Shown here piece by piece: positions 10,172 through 22,239 of a stretch of DNA of 64,000 bases. The DNA lies in contig JABAKD010000023.1 of assembly GCA_012845835.1 (NCBI GenBank), positions 14,122,862 to 14,186,861 of the forward strand, written 5' to 3'. The position numbers were made by a program, and so were the translations under genes. This stretch comes from Undaria pinnatifida. Its lineage: Eukaryota > Sar > Phaeophyceae > Laminariales > Alariaceae. The notes beneath the pieces are model-generated. The model had not been told where the DNA came from. It worked only from the letters and a program-made list of their open reading frames with translations, and ran no database searches. Each line of letters begins with the position of its first letter. Within the stretch, counting starts at the first letter, position 1.

Positions 10172-12240
10172 TCAACGTCGGTGTCCGTCATCGTCGCCAA
10201 GTTGCCCAAGTTCAGGGTTCAAGCAGCCATTCGCAGTAACGAAAGGATGCCTACAATGCTTGAAGGAATGGTTGTCTTCGTGGCAGTCGAGACAAAGCCC
10301 CCGGTTTCCTCGGAGGGCATCAGCGTGAGGTGAAAGGAGGCCGCTCCAAAGGGGAGGGTCGTCCGTCTTAAACGAGGCCTTAACGGCGAAACCTTCTGCA
10401 TAATGATGCTCTTTTAGTGGCCAGCAGTTCGATGTGCGGTCAAGCCAAGGGTCAGATGAATCATCGATGGGCATGAAAGTTGAATGATGGCTCGATCCCG
10501 TCTGCCACGAAGGCGACTGGGACGGCACTCGGCCCGGGCCGCGCCCATGATCGGCGGGCCGCGGGCCCGACAGGGCGCACGACCGCGCTCCCGTCAAAGA
10601 AACAGGAAGAGAAAAAAAAAATGTTTCGCCTTTGACGGCAGGTGTCTCATTAGTCACTAAATGACCGCCACATAGCATCCAACGAGATGTACGGCCGCGG
10701 GTTTGTTGCCTTCGAACCAGGGTACAACGCAGGCAGGAGAGCCGGAAATTGCGCATTCGCCGCCACCCGAACCACCTCCAACACCACATCCGTCCCCGGA
10801 GACAAAACACGCTCACTCCCCGTAGCGGTCGGCATGAGTACGCGAAACTCCCGACTGAAATCGGAAAAAGGCATGCCGTTACACATTCCAAAAAGTATGC
10901 AACGTAGTGTATCCCTCCTCCGTGTCAACCCCGTCGAAGTGCGTGATCAGCAGACGCAACAGGAGGGTGAAAGCCTCAGGCCCAGATGCTCCTCCTGCCA
11001 TGGCTTTTGACACTTTTTGCCTGCTACCACGACAACCTCGCTGTGGTCCGTGCTCGAGGACGAAGACGAGCGGGAGGAGGTTGACGAGCCGTCCCACGCT
11101 GAACGTCCTTTCGCGCCATTCCTCTGCCTGAGCGGCGGCCAACTGCCCCGGTTGTTGGACCGAAGTTGCCCCCTCGGCGGCGCCCTCAGGCACACCAGCA
11201 CCCGATGCGCTGTCACCCCCGCGGCGGTGGTGGTGGTCGCCACCCCCACCATTTTTGCCGCCACCCCCACGGTTGCGGTCCCCGCGGTCGCGACTGCCGC
11301 GACATTTTCCCCGGTTTCGTTCTGCCAACTCTTCCTCCGGGGTCCGGCCAAAAGACAGGGTCGGGGTCATCGTCGTGGGCTATCAGCAGGGCCTTGGCGA
11401 GGGCAAGGGTCGGGGCGGCTCTCGTCTGTCTAGCATAGGGCGTACAATCCACGCGAGCCCAGGCCGCTTCCATTGAGGACGTCCGCTTGCCGCGACGCCG
11501 GCCTCTCTGACGAGAGGAGGGCGTAGGCCGTTTCCACCACCGCGGGTCGCCAACGCTGAGGAGAAGTCCACCCGCGGTGCAGACGCCAAGCACGCGACGA
11601 TGCCCTTGAAGAAGGCGTCGTTCCCGGGTCGTGGTCGCTGGGATGCGACACCCTGCGGGCGCGACGAAGGCAAGGGGGCCGCGGTAGCTCCCGTCGCAGC
11701 CGACGCAACTGACGACTCCCGCGCAGCGGTCTTCGCCTGCTCGATATCTTCGTCAAACCGACGTCGGCGTGCTATCGTCTGGTTGGCGTCGCCGAGCGCC
11801 CGCTGGGCCCGCGCCGCCGCGTATGCCAAGTCCAAGGGGCGGCATTGGCGCCCCGGTCCCGGGAGCTCTGGGGGTGGCGCTCTGTCGAGCGCGGAGAGCC
11901 CAGGTGGCGGCGGTGGTGCCCTGTCGAGCGCGGGGGGGGCAGCTGGTGGCGCTCCCCCGGGGCTGGCGAGAGCTGGCGTCAAGACGCCCCCGAGTCCGGT
12001 GGGGGTTGGTCCGTCTTCTTCTCAGCGCGAACCAGCGAATCGACCCGCTTGGTTGGTGGGAACGGGTGGAGGTATGGTGCTCCGTCTTCTGTCTCGTCAC
12101 CGGAACCCGCCACCGGTGGTTCCCCCCGTCTCGAGTCGCGGCATCTCGAGCGAGCTCTCCCTGTCTCGTGGGCATCCAGGTTGAGGTGCGTGGAAGACCT
12201 CAGCCAGCCCCGAGTAGCCCCCATCGTCACTGGTGGACAT
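10172..12240 (-). pseudogene. Decayed gag with CCHC zinc knuckle
   Basis: Gag would form the particle and package element RNA. Successive frames on the minus strand line up as one protein. It starts MSTSDDGGYSGLAEVF at 12240. A Pro-rich, then helical part follows at 11982-11383 (AAARAQRALGDANQTIARRR), then EAAWARVDCTPYARQTRAA and KALLIAHDDDPDPVFWPD near 11480-11350. A capsid-like part is split by a frameshift (HFDGVDTEEGYTTLHTFWNV to 10879; MPFSDFSREFRVLM and FPALLPALYPG after it). The zinc knuckle CLDCHEDNHSFKHC (C-x2-C-x4-H-x4-C) is at about 10294-10253. At least four frameshifts separate the parts, so no intact product is possible from this copy. Confidence 0.75.
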
Positions 12241-12629
12241 GGTGCCTAGGTGTAGTGAAGGGGAGGGGGTGGGGGGGATAGGAACGACGCGTGAAGAAGC
12301 TATGGAGACAGATACATTGTAGTGGTGTTCCTGCTCCAAGTAGCGGTATATCTGTGTTTCAGCAAACAGCAACAATATGGGCCTTGACTCCGTCCGGCCT
12401 CAGTGATGGTAGCAGCCACGTCAACTAACCGTATAAGAGGAATACAGCAGTAACAAGGTACCAATCATCATAACCGCAACATAAGAGCAGCGCCCAGTCT
12501 GACCGTAGGGTATATGGGTAACGCCCGCACGAACCGCAGTACAAGGAGCCAAAACTGGGCAGCACTGACCCTAACCGCAGTGCAGGGGGTGCAACGCAGT
12601 AAGGGTACGTCTGCAGCCATCGCACTTAA

Positions 12630-13870
12630 ACAGGCATCATTCAACCTAGGCGGGGGGAGGTAGCACAGGAAAGCGTCGCCAAAAACGCCCACGCTCATCG
12701 GACCAAAACAGGCAGCATTTACCCTAGGTGTAGTGTAGGGGTTATCACAAGAAAGGTTCGCCCAACGCGCCGACGCTCATCGCACCAAAACGGGCAGCAT
12801 TTACCCTAGGTCTAGTGTAGGTGGGGAGCATAGTGAAAGGTCGCCCAACACGCTGACACTCATTGCACCAAAACAGGCAGCATTTACCCTAGGTGTAGTG
12901 TAGGGGTGGAAGCACAGTGTAAGATCGCCCAACACGCTGACACTCATCGTACCAAAACGGGCAGCATTTACCCTAGGTGTGGCGTAGGGGGGGAGCACAG
13001 TGAAAGGTCACCCACACGCTGACACTCATTGCACCAAAACAGGCAGCATTTAACCTAGGTGTAGTGTAGGGGTGGAAGCACAGTGTAAGATCGCCCAACA
13101 CGCTGACACTCATCGCACCAAAACGGGCAGCATTTACCCTAGGTGTAGTGTAGGGGGGGAGCACAGTGTAAGATCGCCCAACACGCTGACGATCGTCGCA
13201 ATAAAACGGGCAGCATTTACCCTAGGTGTAGTTAATGGGGGGAGCACAGCGAAAGGTCACCCAACACGCTGACACTTGTCGCACCAAAACAGGCAGCATT
13301 TAACCTAGGTGTAGTGTAGAGGTGGAAGCACAGTGTAAGATCGCCCAACACGCTGACACCCGTCGCACCAAAACAGGCAGCATTTACCCTAGGTGTAGTG
13401 TAGAGGTGGAAGCACAGTGTAAGATCGCCCAACACGCTGACACTCATCGCACCAAAACGGGCAGCATTTACCCTAGGTGTAGTGTAGGGGGGGAGCACAG
13501 TGAAAAGTCACCCAACACGCTGACACTCGTCGCACCAAAACAGGCAGCATTTAACCTAGGTGTAGTGTAGGGGTGGGAGCACAGTGTAAGATCGCCCAAC
13601 ACGCTGACACTCATCGCACCAAAACGGGCAGCATTTACCCTAGGTGTAGTGTAGGAGGGGAGCACAGTGAAAGGTCACCCAACACGCTGACGATCGTCGC
13701 ACCAAAACGGGCAGCATTTACCCTAGGTGTAGTGTAGGGGGGGAGCACAATGAAGGATCGCGCAGCCAACCGTATAAAAACGGGCAGCATCTGCCCCCAC
13801 AGTGGTGTAGTGTAGGGGTAGGACAGTATACGTTTGCGCACCAACCGTATATATAAAAACGGGCAGTATA
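12630..13870. repeat. 83-bp tandem repeat array in the retrotransposon leader
   Basis: About 14 units with a spacing of 82-86 bp (GCAGCATTT anchors at 12712, 12794, 12877, 12961, 13043, 13127, 13210, 13293, 13377, 13461, 13544, 13628, 13711, 13784). Common words are GGGCAGCATTTACCCTAGGT, GTAGTGTAGGGG, GGAGCACAGTG and CAACACGCTGACACTC. On the minus strand the array lies between the 5' LTR and gag, so it would be in the untranslated leader. ORFs of 60-88 codons here follow the repeat period and are not genes. Confidence 0.92.
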
Positions 13871-15767
13871 ACTCCCCCAATCAAGGTGGTTTCCCCCGTC
13901 CGCACTGAAGGGGCACGGTCGCGCCTACAGCAGTGCTGATTGCTGCAGTATCACTGCTGTGTTCACAGGTAACGGCAATTTCAAACGCACCAAGATGGGT
14001 AGTGTAGTACCAACACCAGCTGTAGAAAAATGTGCACGCCCACAGTCGAATAAAAAGGCTGTTTGCCCCCGAAGGTACCGCATCAAACGGGCTGTTCTCC
14101 ACTGCACTATTAAAAACTGTGAAGCGCAGTATCTCCGCGAACTGTGTAGTAAGCGCTCTGTAACGGGCAGTAGCTGTCCGAACATGTGCAGAAGAGAAAA
14201 AAAAATCCAGCGGAGACCCTAGCAATATCGTGAAGGGCAGCACATGTACCGGCAGGAAGACGGCCTAACGCCCGGACAGCTGAAAAGAAAATCCGTACCC
14301 ACTCCCACCGATAAAGGGATAGTTACGTTGACAGCAGTGCGGAGTGCCGCACGGTCACAGCTGTGCATACACAGAAGGTGGTATTATAGTCCCCGCGTAC
14401 CCATGAATGGGAGAATATAGTGCATCGCGCACACCAACAGCCTTGCCCAAAAAAGCCAGCACAGAGTTTCAGCGTTCACTAGGTTCAACTCTAGTCACGG
14501 AGGGGCCAGGACGAAAAAACAAAACTCTCGAATCGAACTTGCAAGGAGCACTCGCACAGCAGTGGGGGGTGTCAGAGCTGCGGTGCTGTAACCGTGGACG
14601 CTGGGGCAGTGAAGGGTCGAGCTATGTGATGGATGGGCAGGAGCAAAGTAGGCGGCTTGGCTGCTGTACAGTGACTTCTACAGCAGAGAATCCGGCGGTA
14701 TATGGCAGGCATTGACAGCGAGCCCATTGTGCTGCACTGTAGTTGGCACCTCTGCAAAAATGATGGTTCAAGCTACGCGACGCACAGCAGTAGTGGAACG
14801 CTGTTGATCGAGAAAGATCGGAGAGGGGTCCGAGGTGCGTCAAATTAGTAGCTTGTACTAATTTCGGCAGAAAGGGGGCAGCTGCTTGTTCGACGCACAA
14901 GAATGATCGACGTATGTACTGAAACCCGTACGATAACGCGTGTACTGGGAAATTCGCCAAACGAAAAAGGCCCAAACATTCCACGAGCACCGCCTGTTCC
15001 TTCCCAGGTAGATCACAAGGAAGGAGCCCCGACATGAGCTCCTAGAGCACGGTGCCCGTAGTCCAAGGGGTTCCCGCGAAGGGCGGTCTGGCTCCGACAG
15101 CAAGGATGTGCTGGGCGATGGGCTCTCTCAGCAAGCGAAGTCCCCGTCGAAGGTCATTCGAAGGGTTGATTCCAGTATGCTTGGCCGCGGCATATCGTGC
15201 ATATGCCTCCGAGCCCCAAAGCACGAAAAAAAAGTACGAGTCGATGGCCGATCTTGGGGCTTGTGCTGGCAACTCGCGGAGATGTGCTGTGCAACATCCT
15301 GGCAGAGCGCGGAGCCAACAAGTCTGATGGGTGAGGCTCGGGCAGTTCCAATGCGACGTGGTCTATGACCAGCTGGCGGTGAACTGATGCGGCCAAAGGC
15401 CGGGACGAGGGGTGTGCTCCGAAGAGCAGTGTCGTCCGCCTGTACTCGGAAAGTGTCCTCTGTGTGGTGCGTGCCCAGCAACCAACAGGAGGGACCAAAA
15501 TTCGAGACGAGGAGTGTGCTCCGCAGAGCAGAGTCGTCCGCACGTACTTGGAAGGTGTCGTCCGTGTGGTACGTGCGCGGCGACCAACAGGAGGGGCCCC
15601 TGCCATCTCACTGCTGTTGTGGTCACCGTTGTAGGAGGAAGGGCGCTCTCTCCATTGAGAAGCCACCCGAGAAGGAACAGGGGTTGTGGGCTCGATGGAA
15701 AGCAAAAGCAAAATCGCTACGAAAAACAAATCGGAGAGACCGGAAGAACGCTGCCACAATAGCATAT
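13871..15767. other. Remaining 5' leader of the retrotransposon
   Basis: No convincing gene. Bases 15405-15595 contain an imperfect tandem duplication of about 95 bp (GTGTGCTCCG.AGAGCAG, TCGTCCGC, CCAACAGGAGGG). Frames across it on both strands stay open for 110-220 codons only because of that duplication. One plus-strand frame has a Cys pattern (CPLCGAC, CRPCGTC); I cannot assign it a function. Confidence 0.45.
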
Positions 15768-15784
15768 CAAGCTCGACGACGCCA
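15768..15784 (-). promoter_or_regulatory. Primer-binding site
   Basis: Two bases inside the 5' LTR, the minus strand reads TGGCGTCGTCGAGCTTG. It begins TGG, the complement of a tRNA CCA end, at the position expected for the minus-strand primer. I could not identify the tRNA. It independently fixes the element's orientation as minus. Confidence 0.7.
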
Positions 15785-15786
15785 CA

Positions 15787-16055
15787 TGTGAAATTAAAGG
15801 TGGGGGACACAGAGTGCCCCCTGCAGGTCTGCCAATTGAGCAGGTCTTCGGAGAGTACTCACTTTCGTTCCTTCGTAGAGATGTAGCTTTATTCGTTTCC
15901 ACCAGAGCCCGGGATAGCTCATGAGATCGGAGGTGCGTGCCTCCGATCTAATTCCTAACTTCCCCGAATATAAACCGCCAACCTTATCATACGAAACACA
16001 TCCAAATGATCTCAAATTCGGATACCTACAGGCCTTTCGAGGCCGTAACTTAACA
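15787..16055 (-). repeat. 5' LTR (right copy)
   Basis: A 269-bp copy of the LTR at 2882-3149, followed by the second GTTG target copy at 16056-16059. For the minus-strand element this is the promoter-bearing LTR. AATATAAA on the plus strand (16025 region of the LTR) has no clear counterpart as a minus-strand TATA box, so I do not mark a start site. Confidence 0.92.
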
Positions 16056-16059
16056 GTTG

Positions 16060-17500
16060 CCTACTACCAATGTAACATCAAACCTTCTAGAATAAATAAC
16101 ATTGCCAGGCGGGTGAAAAACCATTGCCAGGCGGGTGATATGAAAGGGTGTCTTCTTGCTACTAGGGTCAGATTAAACCCCTGTAAGGGTTTACCCCTTT
16201 AAGGGCTTATAGTTCAGATTCTGCGAACATTTTGAAATGACCACCACCCCCCCCCCTCTTGTTCAAATGTCCCACTTAATAATAAAATGAACCAGAGTAG
16301 TAAACATTACCAGCCACCTGATATCATCTCATTATCCATCTAGCCATCGATGCCGTAGCTCCAACTCATCTCCGCCCTTCCCCTCCCCCCCCCCCCCCCC
16401 TTTTGTTCCCCGCCCAGTTCGTGCAAACGCCGCAATAAGTGCTTACAATCGAAATCGGCCAGAGTAATAAAAACACTTCTACGCAATTGATATCACGTCA
16501 TTATCTTTCTAGCTATCCATGACGTAACCTTCATTCTTCCCCCCCTTCCCCCGTCGAACGCCCTTTCCTTCCCCACGCCCAGCACGATCGCCTGGACCCA
16601 GCACCGCGCGTATATCAAGCGCCTACAATATAGGAATGATACGCGCGATCGGGGTATCATACACAATGTCGCCAAGATGAGTTTCGACCATATCCTTCAT
16701 CTCATAGCTGGAGTGTATTTTAATATTACATGTGATCTAAACCTCTTGAAAATACCCCCCACCCGCCTATTTTTTTCTCTCTCTTGCTTCAACGCCTCAC
16801 CTAATATCGTAATCCGCCAGAGTAATGAACACTTCCTCGCGTTGGATATCACCTCATTATCGTTTTAGAGGTGTCCATGCCGCCGCTGCAACCCCCCCCC
16901 CCCCCCCCCACCCCCCCGCTCCGAACGCCCCCTCCTTCCCCACCACCCGCACCATCGCCTAAACCTAGCACCAGGCGTATAGTAAACCCCTGCAATCTAT
17001 GCAATCTATGCGACCTAAAGCCTCCCCCCCCCCCCCCCCCCCCCCTCCCGCCACATTCCCTACCCCTCCCCCACAAGAACGATTTATAGTTTCCACGCAC
17101 AAATTGAGCTGCCCCACCCGTCCCTTCCCCCCCTCCCCCCCCTCCCGCCCCCCGTTTGATCAAAATCAGGCCCCCACGTCCTTTAAAACTCCGTCCCCCC
17201 CTCACCGGTTATTCGACTAACAGGATTCACTTGATAAACTGATGCATTTCGTTCCACAGCTGTCAGATTTTCCCCCCCTCAGAAACGGGTTTTGTAGTTT
17301 CCGCGCACAGACTGCCTAACATCACCCTGTTGACCCTGATAGCTACACCGTAGTTGCAAGGGAAGTCACCGACCTGTATACTTCATGAGAACACACTACC
17401 CGTAATACGCGCGGTCAGAGTATCACACACAGCTTGCAAAGATGAGTTTCGAAACAAAGTTCGATCTCACAGCTGGAGTGTATTTTTATGTTTTGTAATT
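16060..17500. repeat. Dispersed poly-C repeat, copy A
   Basis: Degenerate units separated by C runs of 12-26 bases. The block starting GTGTATTTTAATATTA (16710 on) aligns with copy C at 57270 on (CTAAACCTC, ATATCACCTCATTATC, CATGCCGC, ACGCCCCCT). The end, CACACAGCTTGCAAAGATGA then CACAGCTGGAGTGTATTTT (17430-17490), matches the ends of copies B and C. An earlier version of that end lies at 16640-16720, so copy A holds two internal units. A short CATTGCCAGGCGGGTGA duplication lies at 16089-16139. Pro/Gly-rich ORFs here are products of the C runs. Confidence 0.8.
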
Positions 17501-18997
17501 TATACAAAAACCTGCAGGTGAAATTTCAAATGTATTCTACGATAGGCCCCTCATCACATACCATCTAAATTCTAAGGGTAAGCGTTTGACGGCTACTCCA
17601 CACCCAGAAGGATTCGATGAAACAAACATCTTCGTGGATTTTCTTCCATCCTCATTGGTCGACGCAGTCCAAGACTGTCAGTTTGTTCCCGGGATAGCTA
17701 ACCGCCGAGGGGCTACTACCAATAGAATTGCACTCGAACTAGATACGTTTTTACTTCCCTCACAAAGTCCGAGTGTTTTGTACTTTTGAGGGACAAAATA
17801 TGCCCCCAAAAGGTCGTCTAGTTCTGTATGGGTTAAGCACTACGAGACGGGTTAGGGTTAGTTTAACATAATTAGACAGAGGAACTATATCTTAGGGTTA
17901 AAGTTGACCCTTAACAGATTAGCAATTAGGGTTAGGCTTAAAATGCAGGGTCCCCCTTCAGGACAATATACTTTGGCAAAAATGGAAAGTGGTGTGGAAA
18001 CGAAGCACAGCTATGCAAAGCGGTAATGGGACGTACAGATCATGTTCACTCCCCTAAGGGTTGCTGACGGAGTCTACGGACTAGGGTTAGGGTTAGGACC
18101 AGGTGTGGCACGTAAATTATGGGGAATAAATAAACTACAAATAAACAGCAACGAAACATGAGAGCGGGAGCACAACCAAAATGATTCATGGGATGATTCC
18201 AGCTTGTGATCTTGGACTGGTAATAATGGGTGTAACAAGGAGCTACTTATGAATGCCTTACAAAGAAACACCACTGAATACTGATACCAATTTTAGGGCG
18301 AATATCACAACAGATGAAGTCAGAATGTACATATATGTTCAGTCGGAGAGCAACTTCCACCTTGTGGAGGAGACTAGTGACTTGCGCTGCCGGGGTTGTA
18401 ACGAAGACCACTGATAGGGGTAGCCTACGCTATACCTACAATGGGATCCGAAGGGTGAGCCAGCTAGCGTTGGGCTGCGAAAGCAACTGACTTAAATCGA
18501 CACACAACGCGTATGAAAAAATGTGGAAGTGTGGTGAGCTAAAGCTTTATTTTTCCCCATTCGCCGGAGGATGAAAAAAAAAAAAACATATATATATATA
18601 GAGACGTGGAGGGATAACCCTAAGTTTTTTTTTCAACCCTAACGGTGTTTTTAGACTAGAGGGATATTTTTAAACGCACACACATGAGCTATACCACGGA
18701 TAAACCTACGGGATAGGGGAGGGGTAACAAAAGCTTCATTTGCAGAGTACGTGCAAGTGGGTGTTTCGGCCAACGGTTCGAACGGTTTAGATTGGGAGTT
18801 TCCTGTAATCTAGCGCCAAAAACCGTTACGGGTATAGGTTATACATAGGTTTTAGGGTTAGGGTTAACCCACAACTTTTAGTTCCCCAACCGGGAACGTA
18901 ATTTGTGTTAGAGTTGAGTCATTTGGGCCACTTAGGGTAAGGGTAGACTTGGAGTATTACTTGGTGAAATATGATTTATTAGACGTAGGGTGACGAC
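17501..18997. other. Gene-poor region with telomere-like words
   Basis: No coding signal. GGGTTAGGGTTA-type words occur at about 17851, 17926, 18082-18097 and 18852-18866. A short TA run follows an A run near 18577-18600. Confidence 0.5.
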
Positions 18998-19567
18998 GTG
19001 ATAAACACTCGAAAAGAACGTACTCTACGTCGAGCCTTCCACACGAATAGGGTTAGGCTAAACGCAACCGGCCTCAAGCTGTGCGAGATAAGCAGAGGTT
19101 CGTCGAATACGGTCTCGGCCATTGATTTGGGCATACCCTACAATGATAATCAGTTCTTATTTTACCACCTCTTAGGGTTAGACGTGGAAGGGAAGAGGAC
19201 GTTTACGTCACAAGACATCAAGGAGGACAAAACTTGGTGGCTTAGTGTTAGGCATGGTAATCAGTTCTTATTCTATCTCCTCCCAGAGTTAGATGTGGAA
19301 GGAAAGAGGACATTTACGTCACAGGACATCAAGGAGGATAAAGTTTGGTGGCTTAGGCAAAACGCCCTCGTAAGGGATAGGTCTTTGTGGGTTCAAAAAA
19401 TGAGCAACGCCATTTCGGCAAACCGTTATCAGACCATTGTGGGCGAGCTTAACATGTGGCCCACGTGGAGACCACTGGACTACGTGCCGTCTACGTACCA
19501 AGTAGCGGTGATCATCCGTGCGTTGAGTACACCTATGGCCGTCGGGTCCGACGACCTACCGGCGTAA
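18998..19567 (+). CDS. Unidentified 189-codon ORF with an internal duplication
   Basis: The protein is hydrophilic and contains two copies of NQFLFY-LL-LDVEGKRTFT followed by SQDIKEDK-WWL, about 36 residues apart, encoded by a tandem DNA duplication at about 19145-19345. The stretch KMSNAISANRYQTIVGELNM looks protein-like and has few rare residues. I recognise no family. In the first DNA copy the segment reads TTAGGGTTAG where the second has CCAGAGTTAG. It could be a gene fragment rather than a whole gene; the ATA-like context of the start gives no support. Confidence 0.4.
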   Translation: MINTRKERTLRRAFHTNRVRLNATGLKLCEISRGSSNTVSAIDLGIPYNDNQFLFYHLLGLDVEGKRTFTSQDIKEDKTWWLSVRHGNQFLFYLLPELDVEGKRTFTSQDIKEDKVWWLRQNALVRDRSLWVQKMSNAISANRYQTIVGELNMWPTWRPLDYVPSTYQVAVIIRALSTPMAVGSDDLPA

Positions 19568-19779
19568 TTCCTGAGGGTCTTGGCCGACGAACGAGAATCG
19601 GACACGCTCGGTAACTTCCACGATATCATCGTGGCAGTGTGGGAGGGAGGTTATGTGCCTCATAACGGCAAATGCAACGATCAAGGTGCTACACAAGAAT
19701 ATAGATTGAGTAAGGATTTGGCAACTCTTTAGGAGCACCCCCCTCGTGGCTCCCCACGGCAAAGTGGTTCTCAAAGCCA

Positions 19780-20180
19780 TTGCACGTGGCCTTAATTCGT
19801 CTCACGTGGCCATATTGGCTGATGCGAACGCGAGCACATGTTGGGTAGATACCAGTCTCTCTTTCGTGGATCGCGACGGCAACGTCATTTCAAAGCCATC
19901 GCTAGTGATATCTCAATCTCTCTCGTGGCTCGCTACCGCAACGTTATTCTCACAGCTATCTTACGTGCCTTAGTGGCTGATGACAGCAGCATCTCCCTCG
20001 TGCCTCGCGTCGGTAGCGTGATTATGAAAGCATCGCACGTGGCCTTAGTGCCTGATGCAAAAACGAGAACATGGTGTATACATGGCAGCATCTCTCTTGT
20101 GGCTCACGACGGGAACGTGATTCTCGAAGCAATCGCGCGTGGCCTTAGTGACTGCTGCGAACGCGAGGAAATGCTGAGTT
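19780..20180 (+). repeat. Degenerate repeat encoding ISLVA-DGNVIL units
   Basis: Four to five units of roughly 70-110 bp carry TCTCT(C/T)GTGGCTCGC, ACG, AACGT.ATTCT, and GCACGTGGCCTTAGTG. The plus frame 19838-20230 repeats SISLVA.DGNVIL.AIARGL with variations. The period and pattern are vaguely like ankyrin repeats, but key residues are missing. The next 2 kb (20231-22239) shows no gene I can support. Confidence 0.45.
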
Positions 20181-22239
20181 TGGGAGGAACACACCGGGGC
20201 TTAGACTCCAGCCCTGAATGGTTGTCATGATGCTCGTAGGACGACATCAGCAGAGGCTGGAACGGGATACGGGCACACCCTCGTACTTGGATATATTGAC
20301 CCAGCCAGGTCATATGACTCTGTCGACTGAAGGGTTAGGGGGGCCGCCCCTTGCTTAGGGTGGTGTTCCACCTTGAAAGCTCGCCGGCATCCGCGAATTC
20401 CACTGAGGCATGCTAGCATACGTGTGGTTTTGACTGACGCAATTCACTCCGAGCGTAACGCATCGTATACTGCGATGTGCGCCTTCCTCTTTAGTGACGC
20501 CTTTACCAGCCGATAACGCGTGCCCTGTCCCTCTATCAGACAGGAACCACTAGTCCTTAGGGTTAGGGTTATGAAAGGTGCTATCCGAGGAGAAGACAAG
20601 AGCAGCACTGTCAATCGGGGACGCTGCTCGCTGAACATGAAGTATAATGGGTACAAAAAATACCCCCAACATGTACAGGCCACACGTAGGAGCAGGAAAG
20701 TGTTATAGTATCATCCGGTGTCCCCTGTGAGGGTAAAGAGCCAAACGCCGTAGACCGGAGCTCGTTCCTTAATGTCGGGAGGGTCGTCCCTGATGGACAA
20801 GGAGTGTGGAGCTCGCGTTTAAAGAACAAGGCTTTCGTTTATATATATTATTTTTTCTCACACTTTTACTTTCCAGCTTGTGGAAAAGCCGTGGTCACAG
20901 GTGTCGTTCCTCCTCCCACGCGGTTCTTGCCTTCAATTCCTATCGCGTATAGGGTTCAGCAATCCCACTGCTCGTCGATTTATCATCGAGTGTTGCTAAC
21001 TCACGCTCTCGCGCTTCCCGCAAGTCGATTTGTGCGCAAGAAAAAGTCCCAACGAATCTATACGAGTGTGCACTCGGCCGGGCTCGAACTCACGAAACTG
21101 ACCTATACAAGGCTCGAGGATAACCTGATGCGCCGCCGGGGCGACCGGCATATGAGGCGCTGAGTCATTTACACAAATCTCATTCTCGGTTTCCTTCATG
21201 GGTTTCCTTTAGGTTTCATTTAGTTCGACCGGGTGGGGGTTCTTCGCCTACCATTCGCTGGGTTAGGGCTACTGAAAATCCCCTAGTGACTGGGAAAGGG
21301 GGAAACGAGGACAACGGGTTTATTCGTAATCTCTGGCGCCCAGGAAGATTTTGTTTGGCGGATAAGAGAAGGACGGCGATTTGCGCCGTAAGTCTGGCGT
21401 AGTGACGTCCGGTATCTCTTGCAAGGGTAAACGGTTAGATGCCGTTAAGTGAAGATCACCTGTACCCGCCTTAGAGGATACTTTCTGTTTCGAATGTTAG
21501 TTCGGGGTTAATATGGTGAGAGTCGCCATCATTAGTAAGGACGTGTTGCACCTTGATTACGGTTAGTGTTAGTGGTTTGTCTTTCGTGATTTATTTGAGC
21601 CGACAGGTCGGTTTATCTTCCCCTGCCCCTCTATGGATAGGTCAACGAAAACCTCTTCGTGGCTGGGGAGGGCAGGACGTCAAGGACAGAGATGATCGTG
21701 CATGTCTGGCAAGTTATCTACGTCAACTTACCGGGCAACGTGAGATTATGTAAACTATGGCGTATAGGCGGCGGGTAGGCCAGGCAAGCGTCGTAGTACA
21801 GAGGTGTTTCACCTGTCACCGAATAGGATGATGGACAAATAGAGTAAACTCGGATCCACGAGTTCTGAACCCTGGGACTTGAACTGCGTCACCTTGGCAG
21901 GCGAGGCGAGTCAATGCGAGTAAGGTATGGGTTAGGGTTAGCCAGGCAAACATCGTAGTGCGAACGCGATTCGCGGGCGACCGTGAAAAAGATGATCGAC
22001 GGATAGAGAAACTCGAGAGCCTCGCTTTCTGATGTCAGCCACATCTTCTTACGGAGGGAAAGTGTTCTTTTTAATGAGGTCACTAATGATGATTTCGGTA
22101 GGGCTTGGGTATCCATGGTGGGGTGTTTCTTCAAGTAAATGATTCATAGATGTGTCCGGTACTGGTACTATTATTTACAGAACGCACGGATATATGTGTC
22201 AGATTAGGGTTAGGGGTGCTGCACAAAGCTCACAAATAT

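Larger units (their letters stand above)
2882..16055 (-). mobile_element. Complete Ty3/gypsy-type LTR retrotransposon carrying a NADAR domain
   Basis: A 13.17-kb element bounded by a direct repeat that starts TGTGAAATTAAAG and ends CTTAACA (TG...CA ends) at 2882-3149 and 15787-16055. The four bases before the left copy (2878-2881) and after the right copy (16056-16059) are both GTTG, a target-site duplication. Coding signals are all on the minus strand in the order expected for Ty3/gypsy: leader, gag with CCHC knuckle (about 12240-10172), RNase H (about 7590-7122), H2C2 zinc finger (about 5870-5715), DDE integrase and chromodomain (5910-4006). Two departures stand out: no reverse transcriptase core could be found, and a NADAR-type domain lies at about 8233-7700. 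Multiple stops and frameshifts make this copy non-autonomous. The Ty3/gypsy call rests on RNase H before integrase and on the chromodomain. Confidence 0.9.

Noticed and set aside
12630-13870. CRISPR-like array
   Set aside because: The whole 83-bp unit repeats with no unique spacers, and it lies in a eukaryotic retrotransposon leader.
15154-15810. 218-codon minus ORF overlapping the 5' LTR as a possible gag or accessory gene
   Set aside because: It starts inside the LTR, crosses the primer-binding site and is built on a local duplication with biased composition.
16849-17220. Gly-rich and Pro-rich ORFs on both strands
   Set aside because: Produced by poly-C/poly-G tracts of the dispersed repeat.
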